Part shown: positions 1 to 7,860 of the stretch, one piece after another
How positions within the stretch are numbered: position 1 is the stretch's first letter
Layout of the letters: each line of letters starts with the position of its first letter
Source of the DNA: Vulcanimicrobiota bacterium
GTDB taxonomy: Bacteria > Vulcanimicrobiota > Xenobia > Xenobiales > JADMJV01
Direction: 5' to 3'
DNA length: 64,000 bases
NCBI GenBank assembly: GCA_017307785.1
Contig: JAFKGI010000024.1
Span: 52,689 to 116,688 of the forward strand
Notes under the pieces: model-generated
The model's database searches: none
Told to the model about the DNA's origin: nothing
What the model saw: only the letters and a program-made list of their open reading frames with translations
Made by a program: the position numbers and the translations under genes

Positions 1-2
1 TC

Positions 3-1154
3 TCCAGCAGCACCACTCCCAGCGCCAACAACTATAACGGTACCCTGGTTCTGCAAAAGACGATCACCACTTTTGGAAGAGTGCACTGGTCGGCCCTGGC
101 CAAGAAGCTGACCAAAAAGCAGTCCCAGCAAGACTACCGGACCTCGATCGAGACGTTGCTGCAGACGGTCGAGAAGGCCTACATCAGCGTGCAGCTTTCC
201 GAAGTTCAGGTGAAACTGGCGCGCAGCCGTCAGGACAACCACCGGGAGTATCTGCGGCTTTCCCAGAACCTGTTCAAGGCCGGCAAGATCGCCGAATTCG
301 AGATCATCCAATCCAACGCCGCCCTGCAACAGACCACCCAGTCGCTGATTGATGCGGAAAAAACTCGCGACACCTCCAAGGTGGTGTTGGCGGTTCTACT
401 GGATTTGCCACCGTTAACTCCCATGGAACTGGCCGACACCCCGGCTCCGCCTCCACCACCAACCTACGAGGAAGGCTTGCAGCGGGCCCTGGTGCGCCGC
501 CCGGAATTGGCGGGATTGCGCTGGTCCTTGGCATCCGCCCAGGCCAACGCCATCGCACTGGGTCTGACGAACTCGCCGACCTTGAGTGCGTTCTCTCAGT
601 ACAGCGCCAGTTACGTGCCGGTCACTCCGCTGGCGATCAACTGGGTTGCCGGTCTGCAACTGCAGGTCCCGATTTTGGACGGCGGCCAGTCGGTCTACCT
701 GCAGCAGCAGGCGGATGCCGTATCGGAGGAGATTCGGCAGAGCATCGTTTCTCAAGAGCGCTCGGTGAAGCAGGACGTGGCTCAAAACTTTCTACTTCTG
801 AAGAGCTATTGGGAGCAAATGAAGCAGGCCAAGATTGCCGCCTCCCAAAACGACGAGGCTCTGAAAATCGCTTTCACCCGCTTTCGGGCCGGCGTCTCCA
901 GCGGAACCGAACTTCTGAATGCCCAAGATAACTGGGCCAGCTCTCAGCTGACCATGCTGAGCGTGGAGGCTTCCTACCGGTCGAGCCTGGCCGACTGGCG
1001 CAAGTCTATTTCGGCCGAGTATCCGCTGGTGCTGCCAGAATCGATGCAGGTAGACTGGGAGCTCCCCCCCATGCCTTCCCCACCCGGCAGAGAGGCGTCT
1101 GAGGAGGAACTCAATCCGGAAAACCCGGTCAAAACTTCTCCCAAGAACGAGTGA
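3..1154 (+). CDS. TolC-family outer-membrane efflux protein, 5'-truncated
   Basis: The reading frame is open to the left window edge, so the N-terminus is missing. The 383 visible residues include NYNGTLVLQKTITTFGR just upstream of a GTG, which shows that this GTG is internal and not the start. Long amphipathic helices and the repeat pair around ELAGLRWSLASAQAN and the C-terminal FRAGVSSGTELLNAQDNW segment are typical of the OEP (TolC) fold. The protein should form an outer-membrane/periplasmic export duct working with an RND or ABC pump lying outside the window. The last 35 residues are Pro/Glu-rich and look like a disordered tail. A second TolC-like gene lies 1 kb downstream on the other strand. 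Confidence 0.85.
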   Translation, partial: SSSTTPSANNYNGTLVLQKTITTFGRVHWSALAKKLTKKQSQQDYRTSIETLLQTVEKAYISVQLSEVQVKLARSRQDNHREYLRLSQNLFKAGKIAEFEIIQSNAALQQTTQSLIDAEKTRDTSKVVLAVLLDLPPLTPMELADTPAPPPPPTYEEGLQRALVRRPELAGLRWSLASAQANAIALGLTNSPTLSAFSQYSASYVPVTPLAINWVAGLQLQVPILDGGQSVYLQQQADAVSEEIRQSIVSQERSVKQDVAQNFLLLKSYWEQMKQAKIAASQNDEALKIAFTRFRAGVSSGTELLNAQDNWASSQLTMLSVEASYRSSLADWRKSISAEYPLVLPESMQVDWELPPMPSPPGREASEEELNPENPVKTSPKNE

Positions 1155-1162
1155 GCCGTCCT

Positions 1163-1768
1163 CTACAAGGTGACGACAAAGCCTTCCCCGGTCTGGTAGC
1201 GTAGCTTGATGGGTTCCGTCTGATCGGGTGCGGCGGAGACTTCCGCCCGGTAACGTCCCGGGCTGGTGCAGATCATGCTTTCCACCCAGGAGGTGGCTTC
1301 CGGGGCGTAGGTTTTCCACTCAAACGTAGCCGGTTTCTGGGCAACCGGCACGAGCATGGCCGATCTGTCGTAAACGAAGCCCTTGCCGTTCCAGTGAAAG
1401 AGGCGGAAATGGGTGGGCCGCACATCCGACTTCTGATAGGTGGCGCACAGGTCGACTTTGCCGTCCCCGTCATAGTCGTCAACCCAGGAGATGTCGCCGA
1501 GATCGAATTCCCCTAAGAAGATCCAGGGGCTGTTCGAGTTGGCGTCTTTGATCTTCGGTCCGGTCCAAATAATTTTCCCGCTGGAATCGAGCACGAGCAG
1601 TTGTCCGCGGCTGATTTCCCCCACATTGTAGGGCCGGAGAACCACGAACTCCTTTTTACCGTCCCCGTTCAAGTCGACGGCGATCTTCTGACGATAGGCG
1701 GTCGTTGACCCGGCGGCTGAGCTGAGGAGGAAACAACAGAGGAGTCTGTGCATCGTGCCGACCGACAT
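1163..1768 (-). CDS. Secreted FG-GAP/VCBS-like protein of unknown function
   Basis: A 201-residue protein with an N-terminal signal peptide (MSVGTMHRLLCCFLLSSAAG) followed by two Asp-rich calcium-loop-like motifs, DLNGDGKKEF and DDYDGDGKVD. These are typical of FG-GAP/VCBS beta-propeller repeats. ATG 1768 is chosen because a GAGG stretch lies 4-7 bases upstream; the frame is open farther upstream but there runs antisense to the amidase gene. The start codon region overlaps the start of the divergent amidase gene by 14 bases. It ends 8 bases from the 3' end of the TolC gene. Function unknown; probably periplasmic or surface-exposed. Confidence 0.65.
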   Translation of the reverse strand: MSVGTMHRLLCCFLLSSAAGSTTAYRQKIAVDLNGDGKKEFVVLRPYNVGEISRGQLLVLDSSGKIIWTGPKIKDANSNSPWIFLGEFDLGDISWVDDYDGDGKVDLCATYQKSDVRPTHFRLFHWNGKGFVYDRSAMLVPVAQKPATFEWKTYAPEATSWVESMICTSPGRYRAEVSAAPDQTEPIKLRYQTGEGFVVTL

Positions 1769-2411
1769 GGGACCTCGCTTCGCAGGAAGATGGGCGGAAA
1801 GCGCCCAACCCAACCTTCTGCTGAGCCACCTTCGTCCCTTTCTGCTACTGCTGGTCTGGCTGCTGAGCGGCCGAGCCTGGGCGCAGCCTGCCCACTTTGT
1901 GCCTCGGGAAGAATGGGGTTCGCAAGCACAAGGGTTGCCCGCGACCCTGGAACACACTCCGCGCCTGATCGTGCTGCACCATTCTGGCGTGCTTTGGAAA
2001 GACGGCCAGGACGCTTTCCAGAAAATTCGCGCCCTGCAGAGCTGGGGCCAGCGAGAGAAGAACTGGCCCGACCTGCCCTATCACTTTCTCATCGACCCGC
2101 AGGGACGCGTTTTCGAAGGCCGGGAAATGCGCTATCGGCCGGAAAGCAACACGGAATACGACCTGAACGGCGTTATCAATGTCGAACTCTGGGGCAACTT
2201 TGACGAGCAATCGGTCACGCCCGAGGCGCTAGAAGCTACCGTGGAATTGCTGGCCTGGCTGCGGGATCGCTACGGCCTGAAGGAGCTCTCGACCCACCGG
2301 AATCAGGCTCCTGGCCAGACACGTTGTCCGGGAGAGGATTTCTTTCGCTATTTTGAGTCGGGGGAACTGCAGAAGCGAGTGAATGACCGGCAGCCGCCTC
2401 CAGAGCGTTGA
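1755..2411 (+). CDS. N-acetylmuramoyl-L-alanine amidase / PGRP-like (Amidase_2)
   Basis: A 218-residue secreted peptidoglycan amidase. A hydrophobic signal (residues 21-43, ending AWAQ) precedes an Amidase_2/PGRP domain. The zinc ligands can be read as H75 in LIVLHHSG, H181 in STHRNQ and C191 in TRCPGEDF; YHFLID and GVINVELWGNF are conserved core strands. It should cleave the bond between MurNAc and L-Ala of peptide stems. The GTG start is supported by GAGGAG about 10 bases upstream. The last 58 codons, including two zinc ligands, overlap the tail of the convergent TolC gene on the opposite strand. Confidence 0.85.
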   Translation: MPTDMGPRFAGRWAESAQPNLLLSHLRPFLLLLVWLLSGRAWAQPAHFVPREEWGSQAQGLPATLEHTPRLIVLHHSGVLWKDGQDAFQKIRALQSWGQREKNWPDLPYHFLIDPQGRVFEGREMRYRPESNTEYDLNGVINVELWGNFDEQSVTPEALEATVELLAWLRDRYGLKELSTHRNQAPGQTRCPGEDFFRYFESGELQKRVNDRQPPPER

Positions 2412-3738
2412 GAGCCACAAACACCGATTGTAAGAGGGCGATATACTCTTTGCGTACCGAGGCCAGATTCTGCTGGCTGGTGAGCAGGCGCACGTAGGGG
2501 ACGGCCCCGCGCTTGAAGCCGTACTGAGTGATGCGGGTCGACTCCTCGGATGGTTGCAGAACTTTTTCACGGAAGTCAGCGGCGTTGTGCATGGCTCCGA
2601 GGTATTGCTCAAAGGCCACCTTGAGATTGGAAGAGACCTCGAGTTTGGCGGCCTGCAGATTCTGTTCTTGCTCGAGCACGCTCTCTTCTTTGGCGCGCAC
2701 GTCGTTGCGGATCTGTCCCCAATCGATGGGGAACTGCAGGCCAACTTGCACCTGATAGGTGTGGGTCGCCAGATCGCGCAAAAAAGTGAGCAACGGCGTG
2801 GGGTGAGCCTGCTGTTCCGCCAGCGTGACCGATTTTCGGCTTCTCTCCAGGGCGTGAAGAGCCGACTGGATCTGCGGGTTGGTTTGAGCCAGTTCGAGCA
2901 ACCGGGAGTAGGCCAGTTCCAGGCTGGGGGTATCCAGGCTGCCGGTGCCTTCGATGGCGGTCTGCCCGGGCAGATTGAGCAGCGGGGCCAGGGTGGCCTG
3001 GGCCTGTTTGAGACCGGCCTGCGAGCGCACCAGGTCCTGGTTAGCTCGCGATAGCTGGACCCCGGCGTCGATCAGGTCCAGTTGCGGTCCGGCACCGGAG
3101 GCATAGCGCTTCTGGGAGATGGTGTAGCCTTCGTTGGCCAGGTCCAAATTGTTCTGCACCACTCGAATGGTTTCTTGGGCCGCCAGCAGGCTGTAGAAAG
3201 CGTCTTTGATCTGCTGGCGCAACTTGACCTGAGCTCCGTTCCATTCGGCCACCGCCACCCGGTAATCTTGTAGGGCCACCTTCTGCGTGGTGGTGTAGCT
3301 GCCCAGCGGCATGAAAGGCTGGGTCACCTGCACGTAGGTATCGGTCAATCCGTTGGCTGCGAAGGTTGCAAATCCGGCGCCGGCCCCCGATGGATTGTTG
3401 CCCCCTGGAAGTGAGCCGGGCACATTGGTGCCGGGAATGGTGGCCACGGTGACCTGGGTCGAAGGTAGGGAAGCCGTCTTCTGAAAGGCCCAATAAGCCG
3501 AGCGCACCCGAGCGTTGGCGGCCAGCACTTGAGGGTGGGTGGTCATGCCGCGTTCGACTGCCTGCTGGACGTCGAATTTCACCACACCCTGACCGTCGGG
3601 CACCAGTTGTAACGGGTCCGGAGGGACGGGCAAAGTCTGGGGCGGCGGTAACTCTTCCAGGTGGTCGGTCGGATCATTGGGCTGCGCCCACGCCAAGGGC
3701 GAAAGCGCCAGCCCGAGCAGGAGGACCAGTTGCTTCAA
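2236..3738 (-). CDS. TolC-family outer-membrane protein
   Basis: A 500-residue TolC/OEP protein. The TTG at 3738 gives a clean signal peptide (MKQLVLLLGLALSPLAWAQ), so it is preferred over upstream in-frame codons that run inside the preceding gene; a CTG at 3747 is the alternative. OEP features include FDVQQAVERGMTTHPQVLAANARV, the helix repeat around YASGAGPQLDLIDAGVQLSRA, and a second repeat ending GFKRGAVPYVRLLTSQQNL. Residues after about 445 are Pro/Ser-rich, do not resemble TolC, and lie antisense to the amidase gene. It starts 5 bases after the stop of the FliB-like gene, suggesting co-transcription. Confidence 0.85.
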   Translation of the reverse strand: MKQLVLLLGLALSPLAWAQPNDPTDHLEELPPPQTLPVPPDPLQLVPDGQGVVKFDVQQAVERGMTTHPQVLAANARVRSAYWAFQKTASLPSTQVTVATIPGTNVPGSLPGGNNPSGAGAGFATFAANGLTDTYVQVTQPFMPLGSYTTTQKVALQDYRVAVAEWNGAQVKLRQQIKDAFYSLLAAQETIRVVQNNLDLANEGYTISQKRYASGAGPQLDLIDAGVQLSRANQDLVRSQAGLKQAQATLAPLLNLPGQTAIEGTGSLDTPSLELAYSRLLELAQTNPQIQSALHALERSRKSVTLAEQQAHPTPLLTFLRDLATHTYQVQVGLQFPIDWGQIRNDVRAKEESVLEQEQNLQAAKLEVSSNLKVAFEQYLGAMHNAADFREKVLQPSEESTRITQYGFKRGAVPYVRLLTSQQNLASVRKEYIALLQSVFVALNALEAAAGHSLASAVPPTQNSERNPLPDNVSGQEPDSGGSRAPSGRSDPAARPAIPR

Positions 3739-3743
3739 CTGTC

Positions 3744-4883
3744 TCAGACAACCTCGAAGAGAAAAGCGTTGAAGCGCGGGGTCAATCGGCTGGGCAACTG
3801 TCCGTTGGTGCCGAGATACATTTCCGAGAGACGCAAAGCACGATAGTAGTCGTCCTGGGTGGCCGTGACGCGGCCGCCCTGGTGGGCATAAAAAGCCGTG
3901 TAGACACGCACCAGGCGCGGGATAACGGCCATCATCCACAAATTGTCGAGCAGCGGTCGATAGATGAGCAACGACTTGCGATGCATCTGCATGTCAGCCC
4001 AACGGTCGAGTTCGTCCTCCAATTCGTCGCCGAAAGCCTTGTCCTGAAAGCGCAGGAAGGAAAACCAGGTGCCCCTCCAGTTGAACTCCGGGAAGTCCAG
4101 GTCTTCGCCTTTCTGGAAGGCTTCGTCCAGGGGCAGGATGCGCTCCGGGCTGGTGTCATCCAGGAAGAGCTTGACCAGCGCGAACAGGGTGCCGTCGAGC
4201 ATGGCCGCGACCTGGCCTCCGAGAGGCATCTCCTCCATTTCGAAATGATCCCAGGAGAGGGCCAGCTGCACATTCTTTTGCTGAATGGCCTGGGCGGTGA
4301 GAACCAGCGCCTGCTGGGCGGTCAATTCCAATCCTTGCTCGGCGCGGCGGCGATTGAATTCCTCTTCAAAGGCGGCGTAGTCTTCCCAGGTGGTGTGGCG
4401 ACCTTCACCGACCGGCACCTTGTCCGCCTCGATGCTGGTGACGCGAATGCCCTTGGCCATGCGCTCCCGCAGCCAGTCTTCGTGGGCGCTGAGAGGACGT
4501 CCGCTGTTCTGGCGGGCGGCCGTGCACATGTAACTGACGCCGACGAAGACGCCATCGGGAGTCTCGGTGAGATGAAAAGGGAACTGTTGGCAGGTCAGGG
4601 GTTTTTCTTCCATTCCCAGTTCAGCGTGAATGGAGCAGAGCTTATCTTCCTGGAGGAAACCGCAACGCGGGTCAGCCGGGTCTTTGTAGTAGATAGCGTA
4701 GTTGCCGGCTTCGTCTTTGGTGAAGGCGGCCCCATTCTCATTGATGACGCGGATCCCCAGCGGGTGAGCCTCAATCTTCTCGACCACGGCGGGCTCGACG
4801 GGAATGGTCCAAAGCGATTCACAGCCGACTCCGCACATGACGCAGTCGTAGTTCTGGCCCTCGGGGAAGTGCAGCTTGATCAT
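3744..4883 (-). CDS. FliB/YkgJ-like cysteine-cluster protein
   Basis: A 379-residue cytoplasmic protein starting at MIKLHFPEGQNYDC. It carries the Cys cluster of the YkgJ/FliB superfamily: CVMCGVGCES near residues 12-20, then CGFLQEDKLCSIH, PLTCQQFPF and a further Cys in SYMCTAARQ. In FliB-type proteins this cluster, probably an Fe-S or zinc site, accompanies lysine N-methylation of flagellin. No flagellar genes are present here, so the substrate is unknown. The C-terminal half is helical. The gene is divergent from the subtilase, sharing a 78-base promoter region, and is followed closely by the TolC gene. Confidence 0.6.
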   Translation of the reverse strand: MIKLHFPEGQNYDCVMCGVGCESLWTIPVEPAVVEKIEAHPLGIRVINENGAAFTKDEAGNYAIYYKDPADPRCGFLQEDKLCSIHAELGMEEKPLTCQQFPFHLTETPDGVFVGVSYMCTAARQNSGRPLSAHEDWLRERMAKGIRVTSIEADKVPVGEGRHTTWEDYAAFEEEFNRRRAEQGLELTAQQALVLTAQAIQQKNVQLALSWDHFEMEEMPLGGQVAAMLDGTLFALVKLFLDDTSPERILPLDEAFQKGEDLDFPEFNWRGTWFSFLRFQDKAFGDELEDELDRWADMQMHRKSLLIYRPLLDNLWMMAVIPRLVRVYTAFYAHQGGRVTATQDDYYRALRLSEMYLGTNGQLPSRLTPRFNAFLFEVV

Positions 4884-4961
4884 GACTTGCAGGTTCCCGT
4901 TGGACCTGCGCGTTCCCTGGGTTTTCAGGTGTTTTTTGGAGCGCACGGTTAAGCTCCAGAA

Positions 4962-5972
4962 ATGACAGTGGGTCAGAAGATAGCCAACGCCGGAATGCTC
5001 GGCCTGGCGGTGTTCGCGGTCGGGTCGGCTACGCCGGCACCGCAACCGCAGGCTCAGGTTATGCTTTTGGATGAATTTCCTCGTGACTCCACCTCGCTGA
5101 CCCACGGCACCATGGTGGAAGCGGTTTTGCAGAGCCGCACCCAGGTCAATCACCAGCGGGTGCAGGTTTCTCTGGGCGCTCAGATGGACCTGATCAACCG
5201 CCCCGAGGAAGGCAATCTGGACAAATACATCGTGCAGCGCTTTTCCGTGCCGACCGAGGCCACTGCCCGGGCTCTGGAGGACATGCATCGGCCGGGAGTG
5301 GCCGCCCAATCACAGGGCGCTTCGGAATCGCGAGTGGTGGAGAGTCTTTGGGGCGCTGCTCAGGGAAAAGCGTCTACACGTGCCTTCCTGGAAAGCGAAC
5401 TGGGCATCCCGGCAGGCTCGAGCGACGCGGAATTTTTGCAGGCTTTGGTGCACCGGGTGGACGAGGTCCATCACAGCGACCGGACCATCGGCGCGGCCCG
5501 TCAACATCTTTTGCGCGCCGCCCATTCGGCCGAGGAAGCCGGCGTCATTCGCGTGATCTCCGCCGGGAATCAAGGGAGCCTGGAGCAGTTATTTGATCGG
5601 CTGGGCGTGATCACCAGCCGGGACTTCTACATGAGCGACATGGCCGACCCTTCGGCGATCATCGTGGGAGCCTCCGACAATCGGGGCACGGACACTCGCG
5701 CCGACGACGGCCGGGCGGCGCTGGCCTCACCGGATGCGGGCGCGCTGGTGGGTGCTCAGGGCGTGAACGTGCCCGTGACCATCAACGGCAAAACTTATAT
5801 GGAGAGCGGCTCTTCCTTCGCGCAGCCTCAGGTTTCGGCTCTGGTGGCCGATTGGAAGGCCGCCGACCCGGGACTGACCCGCGATGAAGCTGTGCAGCGA
5901 CTTCTATCCCTGGCCCATCCGGTCGCCGACGCCGAACCCTACATCGGAGCCGGCATCATCTACGGTCAGTAG
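4962..5972 (+). CDS. Subtilisin-like (S8) protease, divergent
   Basis: A 336-residue protein with an N-terminal hydrophobic segment (residues 8-24). The subtilase triad is recognisable but divergent: D37 in MLLDEFP, H48 in LTHGTMV, the oxyanion N203 in ISAGNQG, and S285 in SGSSFAQPQ. The last motif replaces the usual GTSxAxP with GSSFAQP. The Asp and His are only 11 residues apart and the fold between His and Asn is shortened compared with typical subtilases, so activity is not certain. The 3' end overlaps the convergent kinase gene by 7 bases. No clear Shine-Dalgarno precedes the ATG. Confidence 0.7.
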   Translation: MTVGQKIANAGMLGLAVFAVGSATPAPQPQAQVMLLDEFPRDSTSLTHGTMVEAVLQSRTQVNHQRVQVSLGAQMDLINRPEEGNLDKYIVQRFSVPTEATARALEDMHRPGVAAQSQGASESRVVESLWGAAQGKASTRAFLESELGIPAGSSDAEFLQALVHRVDEVHHSDRTIGAARQHLLRAAHSAEEAGVIRVISAGNQGSLEQLFDRLGVITSRDFYMSDMADPSAIIVGASDNRGTDTRADDGRAALASPDAGALVGAQGVNVPVTINGKTYMESGSSFAQPQVSALVADWKAADPGLTRDEAVQRLLSLAHPVADAEPYIGAGIIYGQ

Positions 5973-7762
5973 CTCCAGACGCGCAGATGGCCGTCGCCAC
6001 CGCCCGTGGCCAGCAGCGGTTGCTGAGGGTCCGCCAGAATCGAGCCGGTCAGACCCTGATTGACTTCCGACCACATAAGCAGGCGGCCGCTATCGGCTCG
6101 ATAGCCGTAGAGTGAGTGGTCGGCCGAGGTCGTCACGATCATGGTCTGGTCGCAACTGAAGCAGGCATCCCAAATTTCTGAGCGGTGCCCGTAGAAGCTG
6201 CGCACCTCGCGCTGGGACTCGACATCCCAGAGACCAACGCTGGTGTCGCCGCTGCTGACCAGCAATCCGCTGCCGTCCTGATTGAATCGGAGCGAGCGCA
6301 CCATGCCCGCCACCGCCAGACTGCCGATAAGGTCGCCACTGTCGAGGTCCCAGAGATGAACACAGGCCTTTTCTCCGCCGGTGGCCAGAATGCGGCCCTT
6401 GGGATGGACCTCCAGGCAATGAAGGGGCCCTTGCTCGCAGGGAAAGGTCAGGTCTCGCGAGAGGCTGGCGGAGAGCAAGCGGCAGGTTCCATCGGCCAGC
6501 GCGGCCACCAGGAAGCCATCGCGGGGATGGAAGCGCAAACCCCGCACCGCCGGTCCCGAGGATACCATCCAATGGCAATCAGCCTTTTCGGTGGCCGACC
6601 AGAGTTTGATCGAGCCGTCCAGGCCGCCGGTGACCAGGTAGCGGCCGTCGGGGGAGACGGCCAGGGCCGAAACCGGGCCGCGATGAGCCTGCTGACTGAG
6701 GGAGGGACGCAGGTCCGGCCAACTGTGGCCGCACAGGCGTCCATCACGCCCGCCGGAGTAGAGGATGCGGTGGCGGTCGTCCATGACCAGCACCGATGTG
6801 GCGCCCAGGTGGGCATTGCGCTCCAACCGCAACTGAAAGGGCTCAATCCAGTAGGTGGGAATGGGCTGGCCTTTGCGCAGAATGCCCAACTGGTCGAGAA
6901 ACTGCCCGATGCTGGGAGTGCGCCGGAGCGGGTGGAGATGAAGGGCTTCATAGAGGGCCTTCTCGATGGAGGCGGTGGAATTGGCCAGGGGAATCAGGTG
7001 GGCGCCACGGCTGCGTTCGCGCGAGTCGGGCGGGGGATAACCCTGCAACAGATGATAGACGGTGCAGGCCAGGGCGTAGACGTCAGCCGCCGGGGTCAGT
7101 CGTTGATCTCTCTGGTACTGCTCGAGAGGGGAATAGCCGGGCGAAACGGCGGCCACGCCGGTCCATGGTTCTTGTTCTCCGTAGGTGCGGGCCGTGCCGA
7201 AATCGAGGATCACGTAGCGGCCCTCGCCGGTGATAAAGAGATTGTCAGGCTTGAGGTCGGTGTGCAGCAGGCCCTTCTCGTGAACTTCGATCAGGGCTTC
7301 ACCGACCTGGCGAACCGCCTCCATGACGCGCTCGACGGGCATCACGCCGGCGCTGCGCAACCCTTCGCCCAGGGTGACGCCGTGGAGGAGTTCTTCGACC
7401 AGATAGGCGGTGCCGTTGGCCTGGAACATTCCCAGCAGGCGCACGATCCCGGGATGATTGAAGCGTTCCAGGTAGGCGCCTTCTTGCAAGAAAGCTCGCA
7501 CACCGCGCGCAAACTCTTCGCGAGTATAGGGGTCTCCGGGCACGATCAGGAAGTTCTCGCGCCAGCAGCCCTGTGGAAAGAACTCCTTAATAGCCACCGC
7601 CAGCTTGCCCGGCCGCTGACGGGCGGCATAGGTAATGCTGAAACTACCTTCCCCTACCACTTCCCCCAGCCGGTAGAGCCCTCGCTGCATCAACGTGCCC
7701 GGGGCCAGCGGTTCTCGAAACGGAACGACCAGCTCATTCTCCCAAGTCACGGGAACAGACAT
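5966..7762 (-). CDS. Ser/Thr protein kinase with C-terminal WD40 repeats
   Basis: A 598-residue soluble Hanks-type kinase. The glycine loop GEGSFS is at about 37-42, the ATP lysine at about 59 (VAIKEFFPQ), the catalytic loop at 167-174 reads HTDLKPDN (Thr in place of the HRD Arg) and DFG lies at 187-189. From about residue 325 to the end run six or seven WD40-type repeats (for example SPDGRYLVTGGLDGSIKLW), a propeller for protein binding. The HTD loop marks a non-RD kinase, which is usually not activated by loop phosphorylation. ATG 7762 is chosen; a TTG 39 bases upstream is possible. No transmembrane segment is seen. Confidence 0.85.
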   Translation of the reverse strand: MSVPVTWENELVVPFREPLAPGTLMQRGLYRLGEVVGEGSFSITYAARQRPGKLAVAIKEFFPQGCWRENFLIVPGDPYTREEFARGVRAFLQEGAYLERFNHPGIVRLLGMFQANGTAYLVEELLHGVTLGEGLRSAGVMPVERVMEAVRQVGEALIEVHEKGLLHTDLKPDNLFITGEGRYVILDFGTARTYGEQEPWTGVAAVSPGYSPLEQYQRDQRLTPAADVYALACTVYHLLQGYPPPDSRERSRGAHLIPLANSTASIEKALYEALHLHPLRRTPSIGQFLDQLGILRKGQPIPTYWIEPFQLRLERNAHLGATSVLVMDDRHRILYSGGRDGRLCGHSWPDLRPSLSQQAHRGPVSALAVSPDGRYLVTGGLDGSIKLWSATEKADCHWMVSSGPAVRGLRFHPRDGFLVAALADGTCRLLSASLSRDLTFPCEQGPLHCLEVHPKGRILATGGEKACVHLWDLDSGDLIGSLAVAGMVRSLRFNQDGSGLLVSSGDTSVGLWDVESQREVRSFYGHRSEIWDACFSCDQTMIVTTSADHSLYGYRADSGRLLMWSEVNQGLTGSILADPQQPLLATGGGDGHLRVWSY

Positions 7763-7860
7763 TCCCAAGGTGGGCAGCACGACCCTGCTTTGGGGTTCCA
7801 AGGTAGGAAGTCGCTGGTTTGTTCGCCAGGGACCAGCCGGGGTGCGGTAAAGAAGGTGTT

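Noticed and set aside
3882..4952. Open 356-codon plus-strand frame
   Set aside because: Antisense to the FliB-like gene; composition follows the complement of that gene and no motif is visible.
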